Below, piece by piece: positions 37,497-45,638 of a stretch of DNA of 64,000 bases. Origin of the DNA: Roseovarius litorisediminis (GTDB taxonomy: Bacteria; Pseudomonadota; Alphaproteobacteria; Rhodobacterales; Rhodobacteraceae); assembly GCF_900172295.1 (NCBI RefSeq), contig NZ_FWFL01000001.1, positions 496,001-560,000 on the forward strand, read 5' to 3'. The translations under genes and the position numbers were made by a program. Numbering within the stretch: the stretch's first letter is position 1; every line of letters begins with the position of its first letter. A model generated the notes under the pieces. The model was given only the letters and a program-made list of their open reading frames with translations, was not told where the DNA came from and searched no databases.

Positions 37497-37587
37497 TTGT
37501 TCGCGTTTTTCACTGAATGACGTGATCTTGCCCGAAAGGCCAGTTATAAAGTGGGTAAAAGCAAAATGGAAACGGGCAGAACTTACA

Positions 37588-37737
37588 ATGACAAGACTGA
37601 TTAAATGGCTGTTTTACCTGGCCATTCTGGCATTTATCGCGCTTGTCATATATGCTTATATTGGGCCGTTTTTCGGCGCGGACTTCTCGCCACCCTCTGA
37701 AGAGATTCGCCAGGAAATCATTCTTGAAACCGGTTAG
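37588..37737 (+). CDS. 49-residue single-pass membrane protein upstream of xerD
   Basis: A short protein with one hydrophobic helix (LIKWLFYLAILAFIALVIYA, residues 4-23) and an acidic tail (PSEEIRQEIILETG). The reading overlaps the next gene by 14 bases, which supports its being translated. First gene of a three-gene row that ends in xerD. Conserved in position in Rhodobacteraceae as far as I recall; function unknown. Confidence 0.65.
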   Translation: MTRLIKWLFYLAILAFIALVIYAYIGPFFGADFSPPSEEIRQEIILETG

Positions 37738-39256
37738 TATATCCGTTTTCGCCATTTTACTGGCGACGACCCTGGCGGCCCAGACCCCTCTGACGGCCAT
37801 TGACTGGCTCGGCCAACCGGTTCCAGTTCCGATTGCAGAACCACTTGCCCCGCAATTAAACGAGCCACCGGTCACAAACGGTGTAGTGATACCGCAGGTG
37901 GACGTATTGCCGTTGGGCGCCGCATCGCCGGATGCCGTCGGGTTGTTGCCCACGTCCACGACCGGGCTCCCCAAAGATCTTTGGTATCCCAGCAGGACCG
38001 ATGACCTGACCCGGCTACTTGCCGATCACTCGAACGAACCAATCCCAGCGGTTCAGGCTCTGTATTACACGCTTTTAATGGCCGAAGCTGACGCCCCATC
38101 TGATGCGCCAGCGGATGGAAAGTTCCTAAAGGTCCGCACGAAAATATTGATGGATTTCGGCGCAGTAGAACCCGCTCTGGCGTTGATCGAGCGTGCAGGG
38201 CCATCTACGGAACATCTTTTCGACCAATGGCTTGACCTGGCCCTTTTGAATGGAAGCGAAGACGCTCCTTGCCAGAACCTTCGTGCTGATCCCTCTCTCA
38301 GCCAAAGCTATGCCGCCCGGATTTACTGCACGGCCCGCGCAGGCGACTGGCAAACTGCTGCACTGACTTACGAAACTGCCGCCGCCCTTGGCGCCCTGAC
38401 GCCGATCGAGGTAACCCTGCTGGCGCAGTTTCTTGATCCCGAAACGATTTCAGATACACCTGCAACTGTGCCAAGCCCGTCCTTGACACCACTTCTTTTC
38501 CGTTTGTTCGAAGCCATCGGAAGCCCCCTGCCGACCCGTGGTTTGCCGCGCGCCTATGCCATCGCGGATCTGCGTAAAACAACGGGGTGGAAGTCGGAAA
38601 TTGAAGCGGCCGAGCGTCTGACCCACACAGGCGCCCTACCCGCGACGCGCCTTTTGGGACTTTATACCGAGCGCACCCCTGCCGCTTCCGGAGGGGTGTG
38701 GGACCGGGTTGCCAGCATTCAGGCGCTGGACGATGCCCTGTCTGAAAGCTCTGGGGAAGCTGTTTCTGAAACTTTATCCGATGCGTTTGAAGCTTTCCGA
38801 TCCCAGGGACTTGAAGTGGCGTTCGCGCAACTATTCAGTCAACGTTTGCAAGACGCAGATTTATCAACGAACGCACAGCATCAACTGTTTGAAATTGCTC
38901 TTCTTTCGCCGGATTACGAAGCTGCAATGACAACCCTGACCGCCAAGACACCACGCCAGAAATTTCTTGCAGATATCGCTCGCGGCACGCCAACTGCCGA
39001 CGCTGCGCACTCTGGGTTAGAGCAGGCAATTGCCACAGCATTTTCATCAACCAAGGCCTCACCTAAGCACCAGGCGCTGCTGGATCAGGGAAAGTTGGGA
39101 CAGGCAATCTTGGCTGCTGCCAACCAACTGGACCGGGCGGGCAGTTCGGACACTGGCGCCATTTCAGGTGCCTTGGCGACGTTTCGCGCCGTTGGCCTTG
39201 AAGACACGGCGCGCAGGGCCGCACTTCAATTATTGATTCTGAAAGAAACTCGATGA
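37724..39256 (+). CDS. Secreted helical repeat protein of unknown function, TTG start
   Basis: A 510-residue protein. TTG at 37724 is taken as start because it has AGGA 9 bases upstream and places a signal peptide at once (KPVSISVFAILLATTLAAQ). The body is Ala/Leu-rich paired helices like TPR or HEAT, with CQNLRADPSLSQSYAARIYC giving two cysteines that may form a disulfide, supporting periplasmic location. It overlaps xerD by four bases (ATGA). No family recognised beyond a Rhodobacteraceae neighbour of xerD. Confidence 0.72.
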   Translation: MKPVSISVFAILLATTLAAQTPLTAIDWLGQPVPVPIAEPLAPQLNEPPVTNGVVIPQVDVLPLGAASPDAVGLLPTSTTGLPKDLWYPSRTDDLTRLLADHSNEPIPAVQALYYTLLMAEADAPSDAPADGKFLKVRTKILMDFGAVEPALALIERAGPSTEHLFDQWLDLALLNGSEDAPCQNLRADPSLSQSYAARIYCTARAGDWQTAALTYETAAALGALTPIEVTLLAQFLDPETISDTPATVPSPSLTPLLFRLFEAIGSPLPTRGLPRAYAIADLRKTTGWKSEIEAAERLTHTGALPATRLLGLYTERTPAASGGVWDRVASIQALDDALSESSGEAVSETLSDAFEAFRSQGLEVAFAQLFSQRLQDADLSTNAQHQLFEIALLSPDYEAAMTTLTAKTPRQKFLADIARGTPTADAAHSGLEQAIATAFSSTKASPKHQALLDQGKLGQAILAAANQLDRAGSSDTGAISGALATFRAVGLEDTARRAALQLLILKETR

Positions 39257-40224
39257 CCCTGCGCAAGAACTGGATACCCATGTTTCTTGAAGCACAAGCA
39301 GCCGAACTTGGTGCCTCGGCGAACACATTGTCCGCATATGAACGCGATTTGACAGATTATCAGAGTTGGCTGACAAATCATTCCTTTACCATATCAGAAG
39401 CAACCCAGCAGGATGTCGAGGCCTACCTTGTCTTTTGCGATAGCCAAGGGCTTGCAAAATCGACACGTGCAAGGCGCCTCTCGGCAATCCGGCAACTCTA
39501 TCGCTTTGCCTTTGAAGAGCGGTTGCGAGAGGACAACCCAGCCATTCGTATCAAGGGCCCCGGTCGCGACCAGCGATTGCCCAAAACACTCAGCCAGGAC
39601 GAGGTGGATCGGCTGCTCGAGGCGGCACGCACGCACGGTCGAGACACTGCCGATCGAAGCCGCAACACCTGTCTTATGGAACTGCTTTATGCAACTGGCA
39701 TGCGGGTTACTGAACTGGTCTCGTTGCCCGTGGCGGCAACACGTGGCGATCCCAGGATGCTTTTGATCCGTGGTAAGGGTGGCAAGGAACGCATGGTTCC
39801 GCTATCTCCTCCGGCGCGTGAGGCCCTTGCGGATTGGTTGGAGTTTCGTGACAGAAACGCTGATCTGGACCGACAGAAACGCCGCCCCCCATCGACGTAT
39901 CTGTTTGCATCGAATGGCAAATTGGGCCACCTGACCCGCCACCGGTTTTATTCACTGATCAAGGAACTGGCCGTTGTGGCCGGCATTTCCCCTTCCAAGG
40001 TTACGCCCCACACTCTTCGGCACGCCTTTGCCACCCATTTGCTGGCGAATGGGGCTGATTTGCGCGCGATCCAGACGTTGCTGGGCCACGCAGACCTGGC
40101 AACAACCGAGATTTATACTCATGTTTTGGAGGAACGCCTGAAGGAACTGGTTCTGAAACATCACCCGTTGGCCAAAGCCGAACGCCTAAGTTCGGGTGGT
40201 AAAACATCTTCGGACGGCCAGTAG
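39253..40224 (+). CDS. xerD: Tyrosine site-specific recombinase XerD
   Basis: A 323-residue tyrosine recombinase. The catalytic set is complete: Arg151 (GMRVTEL), Lys175 (RGKGGKER), His253 and Arg256 (HTLRHAFATHLL), His279 (LLGHADLATT) and Tyr288 (IYTHV). With XerC it resolves chromosome dimers at dif. It overlaps the preceding gene by four bases. The C-terminal 30 residues extend past the usual end and its last 64 bases overlap the opposite-strand metallophosphoesterase gene. Confidence 0.95.
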   Translation: MTLRKNWIPMFLEAQAAELGASANTLSAYERDLTDYQSWLTNHSFTISEATQQDVEAYLVFCDSQGLAKSTRARRLSAIRQLYRFAFEERLREDNPAIRIKGPGRDQRLPKTLSQDEVDRLLEAARTHGRDTADRSRNTCLMELLYATGMRVTELVSLPVAATRGDPRMLLIRGKGGKERMVPLSPPAREALADWLEFRDRNADLDRQKRRPPSTYLFASNGKLGHLTRHRFYSLIKELAVVAGISPSKVTPHTLRHAFATHLLANGADLRAIQTLLGHADLATTEIYTHVLEERLKELVLKHHPLAKAERLSSGGKTSSDGQ

Positions 40225-40979
40225 CCCGAAACTAAGGCAGCGTCATAGCCTTGGATAAGTCCGGCGGCCTTCATTGCAGTCTGAGCACCAACGTGATCAT
40301 ATTCGAGGCCAAAGATTTCGGCCCGTCCGTCGGACAAAACGGCATAACGGGTTTCGGACCGGCCATCGTTCGGTGGCATACCAATCGCGCCGGCGTTTAG
40401 CCACGTCACCCCCTGCACCTTTCGCTGAAAAGGCAAACCGCAATGGCCGGAAATGACGATATCCACATGACCGGTCACAGCATGAATTTCACCGATTTCC
40501 TCAAGAAATACAGTATCTTCGCTTACTCCCCAGATAAAGCGACTGATATCTCTCAGGCCACCATGGATAACTGCACAACGAAGGCCCTGATGCGAAAAGG
40601 TTAAAATGTCAGGCAGGCTCGCCATCCAGTCACGGTCAGCAGCCTGAACGGCCTGATCCACATGACCATACCATCCCGCCGACAGCCGGTCGCAGACAGT
40701 GCCTTCGTCAAACCCGCATCCGCAATCCTGCTGAAAACTTGCCAGCTGTTTTTCGCAGTTTCCGGCAACAATGGCACAGCCCCAGCTTTGAATCTCCGAC
40801 AGGGTTTCAACAGGCTGGCCACAATAGGCCAAGATGTCACCGGTGCAGATCACATGGGACGCCGGAATTTGCCTGTCGTGCGCCGCCGCCTTCGCCGCCT
40901 GTGTGGCCTGAAGGTTAGAATACGGCCCTCCGAATAAAAAGACGGGCGCATCCAACTCTCCCAAATCCTGCAGTTTCAT
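40161..40979 (-). CDS. Metallophosphoesterase-like protein with altered metal ligands
   Basis: A 272-residue protein of the YfcE/MPE type in layout: an N-terminal strand-loop (VFLFGGPYSNLQATQA), ICTGDILAYC, VAGNCEKQLA, CAVIHGGLRD and VISGHCGLPFQR then TWLNAGAIGMP. Key ligands differ: the usual GDxH motif is GGPY (Asp to Gly18, His to Tyr20) and the C-terminal GHTH is GHCG. GD, GN and HGG are kept. The family may be catalytically changed. Convergent with and overlapping xerD by 64 bases. Confidence 0.72.
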   Translation of the reverse strand: MKLQDLGELDAPVFLFGGPYSNLQATQAAKAAAHDRQIPASHVICTGDILAYCGQPVETLSEIQSWGCAIVAGNCEKQLASFQQDCGCGFDEGTVCDRLSAGWYGHVDQAVQAADRDWMASLPDILTFSHQGLRCAVIHGGLRDISRFIWGVSEDTVFLEEIGEIHAVTGHVDIVISGHCGLPFQRKVQGVTWLNAGAIGMPPNDGRSETRYAVLSDGRAEIFGLEYDHVGAQTAMKAAGLIQGYDAALVSGYWPSEDVLPPELRRSALANG

Positions 40980-41049
40980 CGCTAAAGATCCCTTGATTGC
41001 GATGCCTAGGCACCCCATAACCCTAGTGGATAAAAGGACAAAGATCTGA

Positions 41050-42366
41050 ATGGAAGTTACATCTTTCACCCTTGATACGGCTTTTTGGCTGACCAGTGGC
41101 GCCATTATTGCCCTGCTGATTTTATCGGCTTTTTTCTCGGGGAGTGAAACAGCGCTAACCGCCGCATCACGTGGCAAGCTGCGCGCTCAGGCGGAAAAAG
41201 GGTCGGCCGGCGCAAAACGTGCGCTGGATATAACTGAGGACAATGAACGCCTGATCGGTTCCGTCCTGCTGGGCAACAACCTGGTGAATATCCTGGCGGC
41301 ATCGCTGGCCACCGCGTTGTTCACGCGAATTTTTGGTGAAAGCGGTGTCGCCCTGGCGACGTTGGTAATGACCTTGCTGGTTCTGATCTTTGCCGAAGTG
41401 CTTCCAAAAACCTACGCCATCACCAATGCAGAAGTGGCTGCCGCACGAACCGCGCCCGTCATTGTGCTGGTAATAAAGGTTTTTTCTCCAATCGTTTCGA
41501 CCGTTCGATGGTTTGTGCGCGGGATTCTAAGCCTGTTTGGCGTCAAGACGGACCCCGACAGCCATATCCTTGCCGTCCGCGAGGAAATTGCGGGCGCTCT
41601 TTACCTGGGTCAATCAGAAGGCGTGGTTCAGAAGGAAGACCGGGATCGTATCCTGGGCGCACTGGACCTGGGGGAACGGGCGGTTGAAGAGATCATGCTT
41701 CACCGCAGTCAGATCGAAATGATTGATGTCGATACTGATCCTGAAATTCTTCTGGATCAATGCCTGAACAGCAACCATACCCGCCTGCCCGTGTTTCGCA
41801 ATGAACCAGACAACATCATTGGCGTGGTCCACGCCAAGGATCTGTTGCGCGCGATGCACAAACTGGTTCTGAGGCCCGGCTCATCCCTTAAAACGCTGAA
41901 GTCTTTCGATATCAGCAAAGTGATGATGAAGCCGTACTTTGTCCCCGAAACCACCACGCTGGATGAACAGATGCGTCAGTTCCTTCGGATCCGCAGCCAT
42001 TTTGCGCTCGTGGTCGATGAATATGGGGCGATTCAAGGGTTGATCACGCTTGAGGATATTCTGGAAGAAATTGTTGGAGAGATTACTGATGAATTCGACC
42101 CGGAAGAATCAGAACTTGAAATTAGGGAGATTGAGGACAATCAATTTCTTGTAGACGGCGCCACTACCATTCGCGATCTGAACCGCATCACCGACTGGGC
42201 ACTACCCGACGATCAGGCAAACACAATTGCCGGTCTGGTGATCCACGAGGCGCAAATGATCCCGAAAGTAGGTCAGGTGTTTAGTTTTCACGGGTTCAGG
42301 TTTGAAGTGATGTCACGCAAGGACAACCGGATTACCAAGCTGAAAATCGGCAAGCTGTTGGACTGA
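41050..42366 (+). CDS. CNNM/CorC-type membrane protein with CBS domains
   Basis: A 438-residue protein: a DUF21 transmembrane domain (about residues 1-190; FWLTSGAIIALLILSAFFSG and ALATLVMTLLVLIFAEVLPK), a CBS pair (with MLHRSQIEMIDVDTD, TRLPVFRNEPDNIIGVVHAKD, VVDEYGAIQGLITLEDILEEIVGEI) and a C-terminal CorC_HlyC domain. Such proteins are linked to Mg2+ or Co2+ efflux, older annotation being hemolysin-like. Divergent from the metallophosphoesterase. A weak hairpin AAAGACC-CTGC-GGTCTTT (42374-42391) follows the stop. Confidence 0.88.
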   Translation: MEVTSFTLDTAFWLTSGAIIALLILSAFFSGSETALTAASRGKLRAQAEKGSAGAKRALDITEDNERLIGSVLLGNNLVNILAASLATALFTRIFGESGVALATLVMTLLVLIFAEVLPKTYAITNAEVAAARTAPVIVLVIKVFSPIVSTVRWFVRGILSLFGVKTDPDSHILAVREEIAGALYLGQSEGVVQKEDRDRILGALDLGERAVEEIMLHRSQIEMIDVDTDPEILLDQCLNSNHTRLPVFRNEPDNIIGVVHAKDLLRAMHKLVLRPGSSLKTLKSFDISKVMMKPYFVPETTTLDEQMRQFLRIRSHFALVVDEYGAIQGLITLEDILEEIVGEITDEFDPEESELEIREIEDNQFLVDGATTIRDLNRITDWALPDDQANTIAGLVIHEAQMIPKVGQVFSFHGFRFEVMSRKDNRITKLKIGKLLD

Positions 42367-42373
42367 ATTCCGT

Positions 42374-42391
42374 AAAGACCCTGCGGTCTTT
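42374..42391 (+). terminator. Weak hairpin after the CNNM/CorC-type gene
   Basis: AAAGACC-CTGC-GGTCTTT, a 7-bp perfect stem 8 bases after the stop codon. No clear U-tract. Between it and 42575 I see no supported feature. Confidence 0.4.
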
Positions 42392-42575
42392 GGTGCGATC
42401 CTTACAAAGCCCCAATCTAAAACATGATGACGCGATCACGCAGAGCAACAGCGCAGTGTTGGCGGTTGCTCAGCGGCGTAGCTTTGACGTCGATCTGGGT
42501 ATCTGGCTTGGGTTTCAAAACAGTGGTGCCAATCCCAATGAATGTTTCGACACGTTACCATGCATCTCAAATGAA

Positions 42576-42602
42576 AATGCCCCGGTTTTGGACCGGGGCA
42601 TT
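42576..42602 (-). terminator. Rho-independent terminator of the minus-strand flavoprotein gene
   Basis: AATGCCCCGGT-N5-ACCGGGGCATT, an 11-bp stem immediately after the stop at 42606. On the minus strand the stem is followed by TTTCATTTG, a short T-rich tail. Confidence 0.8.
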
Positions 42603-42605
42603 TAA

Positions 42606-45035
42606 TCACGCGCGGAGCTTTTCGCCTTTGGGATCAAATGGCGGCTCGTGAAGAATACGGGCCTTGTGGGGTTGGCCCAGCACCATCACTTCAACCTCAT
42701 CACCTGGCGCAGCTGTTCCGGTTCGGACATAGCCAAGCGCCAATGACATGCCGACCGTGTAACCGTAGGTGCCCGATGTAACGCGGCCAATGCCTTTGCC
42801 GTTTTTAAAAATCGGCTCGCCACCTGTCGCGTCGGCGTTTGAGGCATTCACAGCATCCTCGTCGATGTGGATCAGCACAAGGTTTTCGCGGGTGGGTTTG
42901 GACATTGCTTCCTGAGCAGCTGCTTTGTTAAGAAACTCTTTGTCCATCTTGCACAGCATGTCGAAGCCAACTTCGTGCGGAAAATATTCAGGGCTATATT
43001 CGCGGGACCAAGAGCCGTACCCTTTTTCGACCCGCATCGACATCAGCGCCCGCCCGCCAACCGGACCTGCTCCGAAATCCTTCCCGGCCTCGATCAGAGC
43101 TTCGTAGAGACGAAGCTGATCCTCGGTTGCGCAGTGCAACTCCCACCCAAGATCGCCGGTGAACGAAACCCGCAACGCCAGACATTTGACGCCAGCCAGT
43201 TCGATCTGTTGCGACCGCATGAAGGGGAAATCTTCGGTGGCCAGCGATGCGTTGGTCAGGCGCTGCAGCAACTCGCGCGATTTGGGCCCGGCCACGTTAA
43301 AGCCGCACATCGCCTCGGTATGGGATTCAAACGTCGTACCCTCGGGCAGCGGCACCGCATCAAAAAAGCGTTTGTGATAGCGCTCGGCCATGCCTGAACT
43401 GACGATCCAGAATTCATCCTCGGCCACACGGGTGACAGTGGCATCGCCTGCGATGCCGCCACGTACGCCAATCAGCGGTGTCAGACAGGACCGCCCGATG
43501 CCTTTGGGCATGCGATTGGCAAAGACCGAATTCAACCAATCCGAGGCCCCTGGCCCCTTGCAGCGGTATTTGGCAAAGTTCGAGATGTCGATGATGCCCG
43601 CGCGTTCACGTAGCATCTTGCATTCCTCGCCCACAGGCCCCCACCAGTTCTGCCTGGTAAAGCCGTTTGTATCCTTGGCACCGGCCTCACCGGCGAACCA
43701 TTGCGGGTGCTCCCAGCCGTAGTTGAGCCCAAACACCGCGCCCATTTCCTTCTGCATCTCGTAGACAGGACGCGTGCGCAGCGGGCGGCCTGCGGCGCGC
43801 TCTTCGTTCGGATAGTGGATGGCAAAACGGTGGGCATACTGGTCCTGCACCTTGGCCTTGACAAAATCCTTGTTATTAGCCCAAAGGCCAAAGCGGGCGA
43901 TGTCCCACGGGAACATGTCGTATTCCATTTCGCCTGTGGTCAGCCATTGCGCAACCATCAGGCCCATGCCTGCGGATTGGCTGAATCCGGGGATAATGCC
44001 GCCGCAGACAAAGTAGTTTTTCAGTTCAGGCACGGGGCCAAGGATGACATTGCTGTCAGGCGACCAGATCATCGGGCCGTTGATCACACGCTTGACGCCC
44101 GCCTCTGCGGCCACAGGTACCCGGTCCATTGCGCGCATGACATTTTCCATGATCCGGTCGAGATCGTCGGCAAAAAGGTCATGGGCAAAATCAAGAGGTG
44201 TTCCGTTTTCCGCCCAGAATTTCATGTCCTGTTCATAGGCGCCGATCAGCAGGCCCTTGCCTTCCTGACGCAGGTAATATTCGCCGTCGCGGTCAGCCAC
44301 AGACGGCAGGCGACGGTCCATCGCGTCAATCTCGGCGATGGTCTCGGTCACGAAATACTGATGCTCGGTGGGTTGCAGGGGCAATTCTATGCCTGCAAGT
44401 GCGGCCACCTCACGCCCCCATAGACCGGCGGCATTGATCACCCATTCGGTTTCGATATTGCCCTTGGGGGTTTCGACCGTCCAGGTGCCATCGGGCTTCT
44501 GTTTGGTCCCGGTCACCGGTGTAAAGCGGTGAATCTCGGCGCCGCGCTGACGTGCACCGACAGCATAGGCATTGGTCACGCCCGAGGGATCGACATTACC
44601 GCCATCGGGTTCCCACATGATGCAGCGGATACCGTCGAAATTGACCAGCGGGTGCAATTCCTCGGCGCGGTCGCGGGTAATCTCGGAGAAGTTCATATTA
44701 TAGAGTTTGGCCTTGGCGGCCTGCAGCTTCAGTTGATGTTCGCGCGCTTCGGTCTGCGCCAGATAGAGCGAACCTGGCTGGAAAACGCCGCAGGACTGGC
44801 CGGTTTCCTCTTCAAGAGAATTGTAGAGGTTCATCGTATAGTGCTGCAGACGGCTGATGTTGGCGCTGTCATGCAGGCCATGGATGTTGGCTGCTGCGTG
44901 CCAGGTTGAGCCTGACGTCAGTTCGTTACGCTCCAGCAGGACAACATCGGTCCAGCCCAGTTTGGTTAGGTGATAGAGGATCGAGCATCCGATAACGCCG
45001 CCGCCGATTACGACTGCCTGTGCATGGGTCTTCAT
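42606..45035 (-). CDS. Dimethylglycine/sarcosine dehydrogenase-like flavoprotein, copy A
   Basis: An 809-residue two-part enzyme. N-terminal FAD oxidoreductase (VVIGGGVIGCSILYHLTKLG at residues 9-28; LTSGSTWHAAA with the His that carries covalent FAD in DMGDH) and, from about residue 430, a GcvT-type folate-binding part (DISNFAKYRCKGP to the C-terminal barrel). Family members oxidise N-methyl groups of dimethylglycine or sarcosine and pass the carbon to tetrahydrofolate. 45% or so of family motifs are shared by eye with the gene at 45639, which faces away from it. Substrate not certain. Confidence 0.87.
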   Translation of the reverse strand: MKTHAQAVVIGGGVIGCSILYHLTKLGWTDVVLLERNELTSGSTWHAAANIHGLHDSANISRLQHYTMNLYNSLEEETGQSCGVFQPGSLYLAQTEAREHQLKLQAAKAKLYNMNFSEITRDRAEELHPLVNFDGIRCIMWEPDGGNVDPSGVTNAYAVGARQRGAEIHRFTPVTGTKQKPDGTWTVETPKGNIETEWVINAAGLWGREVAALAGIELPLQPTEHQYFVTETIAEIDAMDRRLPSVADRDGEYYLRQEGKGLLIGAYEQDMKFWAENGTPLDFAHDLFADDLDRIMENVMRAMDRVPVAAEAGVKRVINGPMIWSPDSNVILGPVPELKNYFVCGGIIPGFSQSAGMGLMVAQWLTTGEMEYDMFPWDIARFGLWANNKDFVKAKVQDQYAHRFAIHYPNEERAAGRPLRTRPVYEMQKEMGAVFGLNYGWEHPQWFAGEAGAKDTNGFTRQNWWGPVGEECKMLRERAGIIDISNFAKYRCKGPGASDWLNSVFANRMPKGIGRSCLTPLIGVRGGIAGDATVTRVAEDEFWIVSSGMAERYHKRFFDAVPLPEGTTFESHTEAMCGFNVAGPKSRELLQRLTNASLATEDFPFMRSQQIELAGVKCLALRVSFTGDLGWELHCATEDQLRLYEALIEAGKDFGAGPVGGRALMSMRVEKGYGSWSREYSPEYFPHEVGFDMLCKMDKEFLNKAAAQEAMSKPTRENLVLIHIDEDAVNASNADATGGEPIFKNGKGIGRVTSGTYGYTVGMSLALGYVRTGTAAPGDEVEVMVLGQPHKARILHEPPFDPKGEKLRA

Positions 45036-45219
45036 GGGATCTTCCCTTGGCTGAATGTTGGCCCACCCTTATGCCAAATCTGACAGAGGTATTGCCGGTT
45101 CCCGACATGTTCCGTCGCGCCAGTACAAATGTCATCTTCTTTTCCGACAGGATATTTAGCTTTGCGGCAGGGTGGTGATTTTAGTGGGTATCGGTTTCCA
45201 ATGGGCAGATTGGCGGGGA

Positions 45220-45471
45220 TCACCCGTCGCAGGCAAAGCCGCTGCTCTTGCGGCAGGTTTTGTTGCGGCTGATGCAGCTGTCACCGCAAGCCTTGCCCTT
45301 GCGGCAAGTCTTGCAACAGGCCGCGTTGATGATGTGCGGCTCGCTTAGGTGTTGCAAACGCTGTGTGGGCGTTGGGTTTAATGCCATCTGCCCCGGATCG
45401 GCCATGGAATATGAAGCGGAAAAATGCAGGCAGGCAATTGTCATAAAGATTCGAACAAATGGATGGATCAT
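45220..45471 (-). CDS. Small secreted cysteine-rich protein
   Basis: An 83-residue protein: signal peptide (MIHPFVRIFMTIACLHFSAS, then YSMA cleavage region), a short linker, then a compact cysteine cluster near the end (CCKTC, GKACGDSC, NKTC, FACDG; seven cysteines in 35 residues) with basic residues. Related short segments (CCKxCxKGKxCGxSCI) occur in other Proteobacteria as secreted or lipoprotein proteins of unknown role. Start at 45471 gives the charged n-region (Arg7). It lies between two paralogous flavoprotein genes and shares a CtrA-type box with the plus-strand gene. Confidence 0.7.
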   Translation of the reverse strand: MIHPFVRIFMTIACLHFSASYSMADPGQMALNPTPTQRLQHLSEPHIINAACCKTCRKGKACGDSCISRNKTCRKSSGFACDG

Positions 45472-45510
45472 GGCAAAAGCGGCCTTATAAAATCCTGTCC
45501 TGGCCGCTTG

Positions 45511-45525
45511 TTAATCTTTTGTTAA
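45511..45525. promoter_or_regulatory. CtrA-type box TTAA-N7-TTAA
   Basis: TTAA-TCTTTTG-TTAA is a perfect match to the CtrA consensus of alphaproteobacteria. It lies 40 bases from the start of the cysteine-rich gene and 114 bases before the plus-strand flavoprotein gene. A single box by chance is possible. Confidence 0.45.
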
Positions 45526-45638
45526 CCCTTGGGGTGAAATCAGCTAGACCAAGGGAAACGACTGTATTTGTCGCATTTCGACATGCGTTTTTGCCCAAGG
45601 CGTTCACGGTAAGGGCGTCAATCAAAGGAGGGGTTTGC

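Noticed and set aside
45459..45638. 60-codon N-terminal extension of flavoprotein copy B
   Set aside because: The strong ribosome site and FAD motif spacing fit ATG 45639; the extension reads through the promoter and the CtrA-type box.
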